Origin: JBCBJZ01 sp038522635
Lineage (GTDB): Bacteria; Pseudomonadota; Alphaproteobacteria; Rhizobiales; Hyphomicrobiaceae
Reading direction: 5' to 3'
Assembly (NCBI GenBank): GCA_038522635.1
Contig: JBCBJZ010000196.1
Coordinates: forward strand, 1-5,181
DNA: 5,181 bases
How positions within the stretch are numbered: position 1 is the stretch's first letter; each line of letters starts with the position of its first letter. A program made the translations under genes and the position numbers. Below are positions 1 to 5,181 of this stretch, piece after piece. The notes beneath the pieces were generated by a model. It did not search any database. It was given only the letters and a program-made list of their open reading frames with translations, and was not told the DNA's origin.

Positions 1-174
1 ATCGCTCAGCGCGCGCCGCGGCCATGGGTATCGTTTGTTTTGAGGGGAAGCGGAGCGCGGGGCGGTCTCTATTTTTCGCGTTCTTCGCCATCTTCGGTGG
101 TACACCCTCGGCAGACGTCAGCGCCAACCTAACCCGCACGGTGCCGCGCAACAGCGCCAGCCGATATCGCCACC

Positions 175-1137
175 ATGACATCACCGCCTTCATCGAAACG
201 CCCGCAGCGGCGCGGTGCCTCCGCGCCCAAGGGGCCACGGCACGGACCTTCGAACCGTGCGCCCGCGCCCGCGTCACAAACCTCTGCGCCCGATGGTGAG
301 CGCCTCTATGGGCTGCACGCCGTGCGTGCCGCGCTGACGAACCCCGCGCGCCGCCACCGGCTGTTGCGCGCAACGCCCAACGCGCTGCGCCGCCTCACGC
401 AACCCGACATGGCGAGCCCGAGCCCAACGCCGGCGTCGGCGTCGGCGTCGGAGGCAGCAGCCGCGTCGGCCGCGCCTTCGATCACGCAAGGCGCCAACAC
501 CGCGGCCTCGCCCTCGCCCGATACGGCTCCCCTGGCGCTCCCCCCCGACCTCGCGATCGAAACCGTACGTCCAGCCGACCTGGACCGCCTGCTCGGCGCT
601 GACGCGGTCCACCAGGGCTTGTGCCTTGAGACCAGCGCGCTGCCCGAACCCGCGCTCGACGCGCTCCTCACCGCCGCCCACGCCGGCCGCCCGCTCGTGG
701 TGCTCGACCAGGTCACAGACCCGCACAATGTGGGCGCGATCCTGCGCTCCGCCGCCGTCTTCAACGCCGGTGGCCTTATCATGACGCGCCGCCACAGCCC
801 GCCGCTGACCGCGACGCTGGCGAAAGCGGCCTCGGGCGCGGTCGACCTGGTGCCCGTGCTTTACGTGCAAAATCTCGCCCGCACGCTGACCGGGCTTGGC
901 GCACAGGGCGTGAACCGGATCGCGTTCGAAGGCGATGCGCCCGTCGGGCTGCACGAGGTCAGCCTTGCCCGACCGTTGGCGCTGGTGCTGGGCGCGGAGG
1001 GGCGCGGGCTACGCCGTCTCACGCGCGACGTCTGTGATGAAGCCGTGCACATTCTGAGCCCCGGGACGCTTGCGAGCCTCAATGTGTCGAACGCTGCAGC
1101 CATCGCTTTGCATGCGGCAGCGCTCGCGCGGCGCTGA
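175..1137 (+). CDS. rlmB: TrmH/SpoU-family 23S rRNA (guanosine-2'-O-)-methyltransferase, RlmB-like
   Basis: Predicted cytoplasmic SAM-dependent enzyme that methylates a ribose 2'-OH in 23S rRNA (G2251 in E. coli for RlmB). All three SpoU-family motifs are visible: motif 1 DQVTDPHNVGAILRSA (residues 178-193, with conserved Asn185 and Arg191), motif 2 LALVLGAEGRGL (268-279, Glu275) and motif 3 LASLNVSNAAAIAL (299-312, Asn303). The N-terminal substrate-binding domain begins at ERLYGLHAVRAAL (42-54), and the HQGL signature before the catalytic domain is at 146-149. At 320 residues it is longer than E. coli RlmB (about 243). The excess is a basic, Pro-rich tail (1-40) and a Ser/Ala/Pro-rich insert (about 78-125). 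ATG175 is the only usable start: an in-frame TAA lies at 130-132 with no other start codon between, although no clear Shine-Dalgarno is seen. It converges with the next gene. The family is very secure; the exact target base (RlmB rather than a sister SpoU enzyme) is inferred from overall architecture. Confidence 0.93.
   Translation: MTSPPSSKRPQRRGASAPKGPRHGPSNRAPAPASQTSAPDGERLYGLHAVRAALTNPARRHRLLRATPNALRRLTQPDMASPSPTPASASASEAAAASAAPSITQGANTAASPSPDTAPLALPPDLAIETVRPADLDRLLGADAVHQGLCLETSALPEPALDALLTAAHAGRPLVVLDQVTDPHNVGAILRSAAVFNAGGLIMTRRHSPPLTATLAKAASGAVDLVPVLYVQNLARTLTGLGAQGVNRIAFEGDAPVGLHEVSLARPLALVLGAEGRGLRRLTRDVCDEAVHILSPGTLASLNVSNAAAIALHAAALARR
432..449 (+). repeat. Hexanucleotide microsatellite (GGCGTC)x3 inside the rlmB linker
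   Basis: Three perfect copies of GGCGTC within the stretch encoding the Ser/Ala-rich insert (residues about 87-92). The unit is six bases, so gain or loss of copies would keep the frame and only change linker length. This suggests slippage as one source of the low-complexity insert; that is an inference. Confidence 0.6.
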
Positions 1138-1153
1138 AGCAACGCCACAATGC

Positions 1154-1187
1154 AAAGAGGCGGGCGCCCCAAAGCGCCCGCCTCTTT
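1154..1187. terminator. Probable bidirectional transcription terminator between convergent genes
   Basis: Perfect inverted repeat: left arm AAAGAGGCGGGCGC (1154-1167), six-base loop CCCAAA (1168-1173), right arm GCGCCCGCCTCTTT (1174-1187). It begins 16 bases after the rlmB stop and lies 58 bases beyond the stop of the minus-strand gene. The GC-rich stem is flanked by A runs on the left and T runs on the right, so the transcript of either strand ends in a short U tract (only three U's, part of the stem). The weak U tract makes it less than an ideal intrinsic terminator, but the placement between two convergent stops supports the role. Confidence 0.75.
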
Positions 1188-1245
1188 CAAGCTTGATGAA
1201 ATATGATTTGGACGACCGCGCAGTCACCGCACAGTCACGCTTCAA

Positions 1246-1677
1246 TCAATGGCGCTTGCGGTGGTGCTTATAATAGCGCTTGCACAGATAGCGATGCCCA
1301 TGACGGTGGTAGCGGCACCGCGAGTAACCCCACGCCGCATGATAGCGGAATTTTTGCCCGTGGGTGTGTTTGTGGCGATAGCGATGCTTCATATACTTCG
1401 CCGGCACCCAATAATGCGAGCCGTGGTAATGGTAATACCGCGGTTTTTTATACCGGTAGGCGTAGGGGTCGGTATGGGGATTGGAATGGTAGATGTGGCG
1501 ATAGCGCGGGTAATACACGTAGCGGTGTATCACCCGGGTCTCTCCCCAGCCGCCCGGCGGGGACTTGCGATCCCAGCCGAACGCGGCGGCGGGATCAGGG
1601 GCAGTTAGGCTGGCAACGGCGACCAACATGGCCGCGAGCCCCAAGTAAAGCTTAGCCAGCAAGGGCTTGGAACGCAT
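1246..1677 (-). CDS. Small exported His/Tyr/Arg-rich protein of unknown function
   Basis: A 143-residue protein that I do not recognise as a named family. It starts with a convincing Sec signal peptide: a basic n-region (MRSKPLLAK), a hydrophobic core (about residues 10-24, LYLGLAAMLVAVASL) and an Ala-X-Ala-type cleavage site, probably after AAA at 30-32. The mature part of about 111 residues is extraordinarily biased: by hand count 18 His, 20 Tyr and 17 Arg, in motifs such as YRH, RYYHYH, HKHTH and RYHRHGHRY. Two cysteines lie near the C terminus, 11 positions apart (CRYHRHGHRYLC). The predicted product is strongly basic and should reside in the periplasm, the envelope or outside the cell. 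Metal binding by the histidines, or structural/envelope association through Tyr and Arg, is possible but not shown. The start is supported by an AGGAGG four bases upstream of the ATG. It is transcribed alone, convergent with rlmB, with a candidate CtrA site upstream. Confidence 0.78.
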   Translation of the reverse strand: MRSKPLLAKLYLGLAAMLVAVASLTAPDPAAAFGWDRKSPPGGWGETRVIHRYVYYPRYRHIYHSNPHTDPYAYRYKKPRYYHYHGSHYWVPAKYMKHRYRHKHTHGQKFRYHAAWGYSRCRYHRHGHRYLCKRYYKHHRKRH

Positions 1678-1681
1678 GGAA

Positions 1682-1687
1682 CCTCCT
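1682..1687 (-). promoter_or_regulatory. Strong Shine-Dalgarno for the His/Tyr-rich protein
   Basis: On the minus strand the sequence reads AGGAGG followed by TTCC and then the ATG. This perfect consensus ribosome binding site fixes the start at 1677 and argues that the oddly composed reading frame is genuinely translated. Confidence 0.8.
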
Positions 1688-1717
1688 CGAAGAACGCGAT
1701 ACGACGATCGAGACGCC

Positions 1718-1732
1718 TTAAGAGAAGCTTAA
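1718..1732. promoter_or_regulatory. Candidate CtrA-type binding site (TTAA-N7-TTAA)
   Basis: The bases read TTAA GAGAAGC TTAA, an exact match to the TTAA-N7-TTAA consensus known for the alphaproteobacterial response regulator CtrA. It lies 41 to 55 bases upstream of the minus-strand ATG at 1677, a sensible place for a promoter-proximal regulatory site. A further TTAA half-site, within CCTTAA, occurs at 1748-1751, and another CCTTAA (1716-1721) overlaps the box 30 bases away. Regulation by CtrA is an inference. The local sequence is AT-richer than its surroundings, so a chance match is possible. Confidence 0.45.
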
Positions 1733-1879
1733 AAGGCTAACGAAACCTTAACACGCTCCGGTTGGTTTTCACGTTGCCTATAATGCCCTGACCATCTTAT
1801 GTCCGACGATTAACGCACCAGCGTGTCCGATCCTCCTCAGGCATACGACGGCCGCCGAAAGCCGCGCGGATACGCGAGG

Positions 1880-1905
1880 TTTGCGCAAACTCAGTGCAAA
1901 CTCAG
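1880..1905. repeat. Palindrome TTTGCGCAAA overlapping an 11-bp tandem repeat
   Basis: A perfect 10-bp palindrome TTTGCGCAAA (1880-1889) overlaps two exact copies of GCAAACTCAG at 1885-1894 and 1896-1905, spaced 11 bases start to start, about one helical turn. It sits in the gene-free region. A protein-binding site is a possibility, but no known operator was recognised. Confidence 0.5.
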
Positions 1906-2199
1906 CACAGTCCGGGGCGCCCCTTAACAGAAAACTCACCGTCTTCATCGCACAGTGCGAGCGCTTTAGGGGCCTCATCCGCCCGTGCGCACGTAGGCCT
2001 TGGACTGCGTGCATGGCATTGCCTGCTCGAGATTGTTGCGCGCGATGATCGGCCGATGCGCCGCTCGGCACCCGCGCAGCCTCGCGAAGCTTGCTTGGAG
2101 ACGGTCTGCGTTCCGCGTGAAACAGAGCCGACATCCAAGCGGTCGTGTTGTCGTTTATCTCGCCTTCGGTGACCCAACCTGCGGCGAGTGAACTTTAGT

Positions 2200-2204
2200 G
2201 GAAG
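2200..2204 (+). promoter_or_regulatory. Shine-Dalgarno GGAAG deciding the GTG start of the transporter frame
   Basis: GGAAG ends six bases before GTG2211, and an in-frame TAG at 2196-2198 closes the frame just upstream. GTG2211 is therefore the first possible start and has reasonable spacing. The first in-frame ATG (2427, codon 73) would be the main alternative. Confidence 0.55.
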
Positions 2205-2210
2205 TCGCCT

Positions 2211-3419
2211 GTGTCTCCGCGTCATCCTTCCAAGCCTGCGGGCACTGCGTCCAAGGGCGATCACGCTGCAGCGACGCCAAAGGGTGGTCGCGCGCCGAAG
2301 CTTACGCGCAGCGTTGGGGCACGTGCGCCGGACGCGGATGAAAGGGGCCTGCCCCCGACGCCAGCGGCGACGCCAACGCCCGCGGCGGACCAACCGACGC
2401 CCACCGCCGACGCGCACGCGCATCCCATGCAACCGCAAGCGCTCGACCACCCGGCCGCAAGCGCTGAGACCGCACCGACGATCCAAGACGTCGACGCGCC
2501 CTTCCTCGACAACCCGCGCCCTGCCCTGTCGGACCCGATCGAGCGGCTGCTCGCAAGCGGGCAGCTCGGTTCGATCCGCATTACGCCGCGCGAGGGCTGG
2601 CCTGAGCGCGCTGAGCCGGCACCGGCAACCCAAGGCCCTTCGCTTGCGACGCAAGCCGCAGCGCATCGCGAAGATCGTGGTGTCGAAGCCGCGCCATCAC
2701 AGCCATCTGCAACGACCCAGCCGGAAGAGCCCCGAACTGCAGCGCCGCAGCCTGTTACAAGTAAGACCGCAGCGTCACAGCCTGTGGCGCCTCCCTCGTC
2801 AGAGCAGGCCTCCGCAACGCCGGCAACGGCCATCGCGCAGCGTGTGGACCCCGCCGATCCCCGCCTCGCATCAAGCAACACGCCCCACGCCGAGGCCGAG
2901 CCCGCCGCACCTTCAAGCCCGCGCGATGTGGCCATCAGAAACGCGCTTGAGAACTTGCCGTTGCCCGGCGGACGATCGGCCGGCGTTACCCGCTCAGCGC
3001 CGCTGGCGGGCGATCCAGCTCGCGCGACCGCTGCCAGGTCATCGCCAGCGGCCGGCCGAGCAAACGCCGATCCGGCGCACAACGCTGCCCCCTCGCGCAG
3101 CCGCCCCGCCAAGGTTCAACCAGCCCTTCATGCACCGGATGCCTTCGTCGCCGCAGCCGCTTCCACCAGATCACCGGACGCCACCGACGCTGCCACCGGC
3201 TCAACAGCCGACAAACCGGACGCCACTCCCGCATTGCGCCACATGCCAGCCGGCACGCGCAGCCGCCTGGGCGCTTTCATCAACCGCCAGGGCGAGGCGA
3301 AACCCGCCGCCATGCCGCCCGTCGATCACGCCGCAGCCGAACGCGCTGCCGCCCAGAAAGCCGCCAACGGCAGCGCCCGCCCGAACGCCGAACCACCGGG
3401 TGCCGAAATCTCCGACGCG
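2211..3419 (+). other. Low-complexity Ala/Pro-rich N-terminal extension of the ABC transporter
   Basis: About 403 residues precede the first membrane helix, whereas PrtD proteins (usually about 550-600 residues in total) normally have only a few tens of residues there. The composition is dominated by Ala, Pro, Ser, Thr, Arg and Asp, with almost no hydrophobic clusters, suggesting a disordered cytoplasmic tail. A somewhat less biased patch, SDPIERLLASGQLGSIRITP (about 107-126), could be a short helix or docking segment. The reading frame is supported by continuity with the membrane domain and by the absence of stops. A competing open frame offset by one base (to 3483) encodes only an Arg/Pro-rich shadow. 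Confidence 0.6.
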
Positions 3420-5181
3420 ATCGGCGCCAGCCGTTCCGCCTTCGGCTCGCTCGCGCTGTTCTCGCTCATCATTAACATCTTGATGCTGGCAGGGCCGCTG
3501 TTCATGCTGCAGGTCTACGACCGCGTCATGACGTCTGGCTCCGTCCCCACGCTCGTTGCGCTCTTTGCAATGACAGCAGCTCTTTACGGCATCATCGGCA
3601 TCCTGGAATTCGTGCGCTCGCGCGTCGTCGTCCGCATCGGCATTGAGGTTGACGCTCGCCTTTCAAACCGCGTCTTCACCGCCACCTTGAAGCGCGCGCT
3701 CACCGCCCCAGAAGCCTCCCGCCACGCCATGCGGGAACTCGAGCACTTGCGCGCGTTCATCGCCGGGCCTGGCCCGATCTCGTTTCTCGATGCGCCCTGG
3801 ACCCCGCTCTACCTGCTCGTCATTTTCATGCTGCACTGGGTGCTCGGCGTTGCAGCGGTGATCGGCGCCGTGATCCTGCTCTTGATCGCCTGGCTCGCCG
3901 AGATCCGCTCGCGCCGCCCCCTGACCCAAGCGAGCCAATCTGCAGCCCACGCGCTCGAACTCGCCGATACGGGCCACCGCAACGCCGAAGCGCTGACCGC
4001 GATGGGCATGGTCAAAGCCTACCGCCAGCACTGGCAGCAGGCGAACGCGGATACGCTGGGTTGGCAGGTCACGGCCGCCGACCGCGTTGGCACCACCACG
4101 GCGCTGTCGAAGACCATCCGCCTCCTGATGCAGTCGACGATGTTGGCGATCGGTGCCGCGTTGGCGCTGCAAAACCAGATCAGCGCCGGTACGATCGTGG
4201 CGGCCACCATCATCTTCGGCCGCGCCTTGGCGCCTGTCGAACAGGCGATCGGCCATTGGAAGGGTTTCGCCCGCGCCCGCGAAGCGTTCTACAAACTCAG
4301 CGACCTGCTGGCCAAAGCGCCGCGCGATCCCAAGCGCACCGCGTTGCCGGCGCCCAAGGGCGTGCTCGAGATCAAGGCGTTGCGGGTGGCAGCCCCTGAG
4401 ACGCGGCAGCTCATCTTGGCCAACCTCAACTTCCAGGTGGTGCCCGGGCAGATGCTGGCCGTGATCGGGCCGAGCGCATCGGGCAAATCGACATTGGCGC
4501 GCGCGCTTGTTGGCCTTTGGCCGCCGTTCTCCGGGTCCATCCGCCTCGATGGCGCACGCCTTGACCAGTGGAGCCACGACGATCTGGGCCAACACATCGG
4601 CTACCTGCCGCAAAGCGCTGACCTCTTTTCGGGCAGCGTGCGCGACAACATCGCCCGCTTCCGCGCTGACGCCAAAGACGAGGACATCGTTCACGCCGCG
4701 CGCATGGCCCACGCGCACGACCTGATCTTAGCGCTGCCCAAGGGGTACGAGACGCAACTGGGGTCGTTTGGAACGTATCTTTCGGCCGGCCAGCGCCAGC
4801 GCATCGGGCTTGCCCGCGCGCTCTTTGGCAACCCCGCGCTGGTGGTGCTCGATGAGCCCAACTCCAACCTCGATCGCCAGGGTGATGATGCGTTGGCGCA
4901 GGCGATCGATGGCATGCGCAAGCGCGGACAGACGGTTGTTCTGGTGTCGCACCGCGTGCAGGCGATCCAGCAGGCCGCCCAAACTCTAGATTTTGCACCG
5001 CCGTTTCAGTACGGCCATCCGCAACAGTTCAAACTCTCATCACAACTGGCGCTGCTTGCGCCCGGTGACCTTGACCATGTGCTCTATGCCAACTCCGGCA
5101 GCGAGGCTGTCGATACGGCACTGAAGGTTGCGCTGGCCTATCACCGGAGCCGCGGTGAAGGCAGTCGGACCCGCTTTATCG
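2211..5181 (+). CDS. PrtD-type type I secretion ABC permease/ATPase with long N-terminal extension, fused in frame to an aminotransferase segment (partial)
   Basis: One uninterrupted frame of 990 codons that runs off the window. Residues 1-403 are Ala/Pro/Ser-rich with no recognised domain, and include an imperfect 10-residue repeat (TAAPQPVTSK/TAASQPVAPP) near 176-195. From about 405 the protein matches the PrtD/LapB-like class of inner-membrane type I secretion transporters, which export proteins with an adaptor (HlyD/PrtE type) and TolC. Visible features: LMLAGPLFMLQVYDRVM in and after TM1 (about 411-432), TM2 (447-468), the DAPWTPLY motif (527-534) leading into TM3/4, and TM5/6 (about 638-680). 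The ATPase domain has Walker A GPSASGKST (753-761), Q-loop Gln801, signature LSAGQ (857-861), Walker B with VVLDEPNSNLD (Asp881, Glu882) and H-loop His914. DEPNSNLD is typical of PrtD proteins. No N-terminal C39 peptidase domain is seen. After the H-loop the expected final 40-60 residues of the ATPase are absent, and the sequence changes to an aminotransferase. The transporter identity is secure; whether the fused product exists is doubtful. Confidence 0.88.
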   Translation, partial: MSPRHPSKPAGTASKGDHAAATPKGGRAPKLTRSVGARAPDADERGLPPTPAATPTPAADQPTPTADAHAHPMQPQALDHPAASAETAPTIQDVDAPFLDNPRPALSDPIERLLASGQLGSIRITPREGWPERAEPAPATQGPSLATQAAAHREDRGVEAAPSQPSATTQPEEPRTAAPQPVTSKTAASQPVAPPSSEQASATPATAIAQRVDPADPRLASSNTPHAEAEPAAPSSPRDVAIRNALENLPLPGGRSAGVTRSAPLAGDPARATAARSSPAAGRANADPAHNAAPSRSRPAKVQPALHAPDAFVAAAASTRSPDATDAATGSTADKPDATPALRHMPAGTRSRLGAFINRQGEAKPAAMPPVDHAAAERAAAQKAANGSARPNAEPPGAEISDAIGASRSAFGSLALFSLIINILMLAGPLFMLQVYDRVMTSGSVPTLVALFAMTAALYGIIGILEFVRSRVVVRIGIEVDARLSNRVFTATLKRALTAPEASRHAMRELEHLRAFIAGPGPISFLDAPWTPLYLLVIFMLHWVLGVAAVIGAVILLLIAWLAEIRSRRPLTQASQSAAHALELADTGHRNAEALTAMGMVKAYRQHWQQANADTLGWQVTAADRVGTTTALSKTIRLLMQSTMLAIGAALALQNQISAGTIVAATIIFGRALAPVEQAIGHWKGFARAREAFYKLSDLLAKAPRDPKRTALPAPKGVLEIKALRVAAPETRQLILANLNFQVVPGQMLAVIGPSASGKSTLARALVGLWPPFSGSIRLDGARLDQWSHDDLGQHIGYLPQSADLFSGSVRDNIARFRADAKDEDIVHAARMAHAHDLILALPKGYETQLGSFGTYLSAGQRQRIGLARALFGNPALVVLDEPNSNLDRQGDDALAQAIDGMRKRGQTVVLVSHRVQAIQQAAQTLDFAPPFQYGHPQQFKLSSQLALLAPGDLDHVLYANSGSEAVDTALKVALAYHRSRGEGSRTRFI
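4956..5181 (+). other. Internal fragment of a class III omega-amino acid:pyruvate aminotransferase, fused behind the ABC ATPase
   Basis: The last 65 or so residues of the open frame read as the class III, PLP-dependent (fold type I) omega-amino acid/beta-alanine:pyruvate aminotransferase family: LDFAPPFQYGHP (926-937), LAPGDLDHVLYANSGSEAVD (949-968, containing NSGSEA, the family's PLP phosphate-binding loop) and TALKVALAYHRSRGEG. The VQAIQQAAQ just before can also be read as the usual helix of this family, so the match may start as early as 4956. The portion corresponds to about residues 80-155 of a typical 440-450-residue enzyme. The N-terminal arm and any start codon are missing, and the PLP-binding lysine would lie beyond the window. 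By hand count GC is about 58% here against about 65% in the ATPase region just before, a weak hint of a different source. Family is confident; substrate is not determined. Confidence 0.82.

Larger units (their letters stand above)
1688..2210. other. Gene-poor intergenic region between divergent genes
   Basis: About 520 bases separate the divergent His/Tyr-rich gene and the transporter frame. Open frames exist on both strands, but their translations show no domain, no signal peptide and no ribosome binding site that I can see, and I do not regard any as a gene. The part nearest the minus-strand gene (about 1700-1800) is AT-richer and holds the candidate CtrA box and an isolated TATAAT. The middle holds a short palindrome plus tandem repeat (1880-1905). 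Near the right end CTCGCC (2159-2164) and GGCGAG (2183-2188) could form a six-bp hairpin shortly before the GTG start at 2211. No tRNA or known riboswitch was recognised. Confidence 0.6.

Noticed and set aside
1..174. Possible tRNA or upstream gene end before rlmB
   Set aside because: No cloverleaf-like arms or CCA-type end were found, and no frame shows a recognisable protein end. A TTGAGG at 40-45 and TATTTT at 70-75 are 24 bases apart, too far for a standard promoter.
24..299. 91-codon plus-strand frame overlapping the start of rlmB
   Set aside because: Overlaps the well-supported methyltransferase in another frame. There is no ribosome binding site upstream of its ATG and no recognisable protein.
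1249..1608. Plus-strand frame with a hydrophobic N terminus opposite the His/Tyr-rich gene
   Set aside because: The hydrophobic look comes from reading His/Tyr/Arg codons in antisense. The minus-strand gene has a perfect Shine-Dalgarno and a signal peptide, and this one has neither.
1779..1784. Perfect TATAAT on the plus strand, as a possible -10 element for the transporter gene
   Set aside because: No -35-like hexamer lies 16-18 bases upstream (bases near 1755-1762 read GCTCCGGT), and there is no TGN extended -10. The leader would also be over 400 bases long.
1902..3112. Two overlapping minus-strand open frames (1902-2666 and 2261-3112)
   Set aside because: They overlap each other and the transporter's N-terminal coding region in different frames. 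They show no domains and an Arg-rich or Gly/Ala/Ser-rich composition typical of shadows.
2188..3483. Long Arg/Pro-rich open frame on the plus strand, one base out of phase with the transporter frame
   Set aside because: It ends where the membrane domain begins, has no recognisable domain, and its composition is what an out-of-frame reading of Ala/Pro-rich GC-rich DNA gives. The frame starting at GTG2211 continues unbroken into the transporter.
3663..4718. 351-codon open frame on the minus strand opposite the transporter
   Set aside because: Antisense shadow of strongly conserved ABC transporter coding sequence. The translation is Arg/Gly-rich without any family motif, and long antisense frames are expected at this GC content.
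4857..4867. Unusual LSAGQ signature and DEPNSNLD Walker B flank as signs of a degenerate ATPase
   Set aside because: To my knowledge these variants are normal for the PrtD branch of type I secretion ATPases. All catalytic residues up to the H-loop are present, so they do not indicate decay.

Overview
The window is high-GC DNA from a probable alphaproteobacterium. A member of the Hyphomicrobiales (Rhizobiales) seems most likely. The evidence is indirect: a PrtD-type type I secretion transporter, alanine/proline-rich protein extensions, a perfect CtrA-type TTAA-N7-TTAA box, and an omega-amino-acid aminotransferase segment of the type common in these bacteria. No marker gene fixes the taxon.

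Layout. Positions 1-174 hold no gene I can support. Positions 175-1137 (+) encode a 320-residue SpoU/TrmH-family rRNA 2'-O-methyltransferase, best called RlmB, with a low-complexity N-terminal tail and linker. A perfect 14-bp inverted repeat (1154-1187) lies between it and the convergent gene at 1246-1677 (-), and probably terminates both. The minus-strand gene encodes a small exported protein whose mature part is about half histidine, tyrosine and arginine. It has a strong Shine-Dalgarno and a candidate CtrA site just upstream. Positions 1688-2210 are a gene-poor stretch containing that site, a short tandem repeat next to a palindrome, and little else.

From a GTG at 2211 a single frame stays open to the end of the window (990 complete codons, no stop). 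It reads as three parts: (i) about 400 residues of Ala/Pro-rich, probably disordered sequence; (ii) a PrtD-type type I secretion ABC permease/ATPase, with the membrane domain at about residues 405-700 and the nucleotide-binding domain from about 718 to the H-loop His914; (iii) from about residue 916, without a frame break, the interior of a class III (omega-amino acid:pyruvate type) aminotransferase.

The main anomaly is this in-frame junction near 4956-4985. The ABC protein lacks the tail of its ATPase domain, and the aminotransferase lacks its start codon and roughly its first 80 residues. Losing the expected ends of both partners at one point fits a deletion fusion or a chimeric assembly better than an evolved bifunctional protein, but the sequence alone cannot decide. 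The rRNA methyltransferase, the exported His/Tyr-rich protein and the transporter show no obvious shared pathway. The usual type I secretion partner (an HlyD/PrtE-type adaptor gene), expected just downstream of such a transporter, is not in the window.
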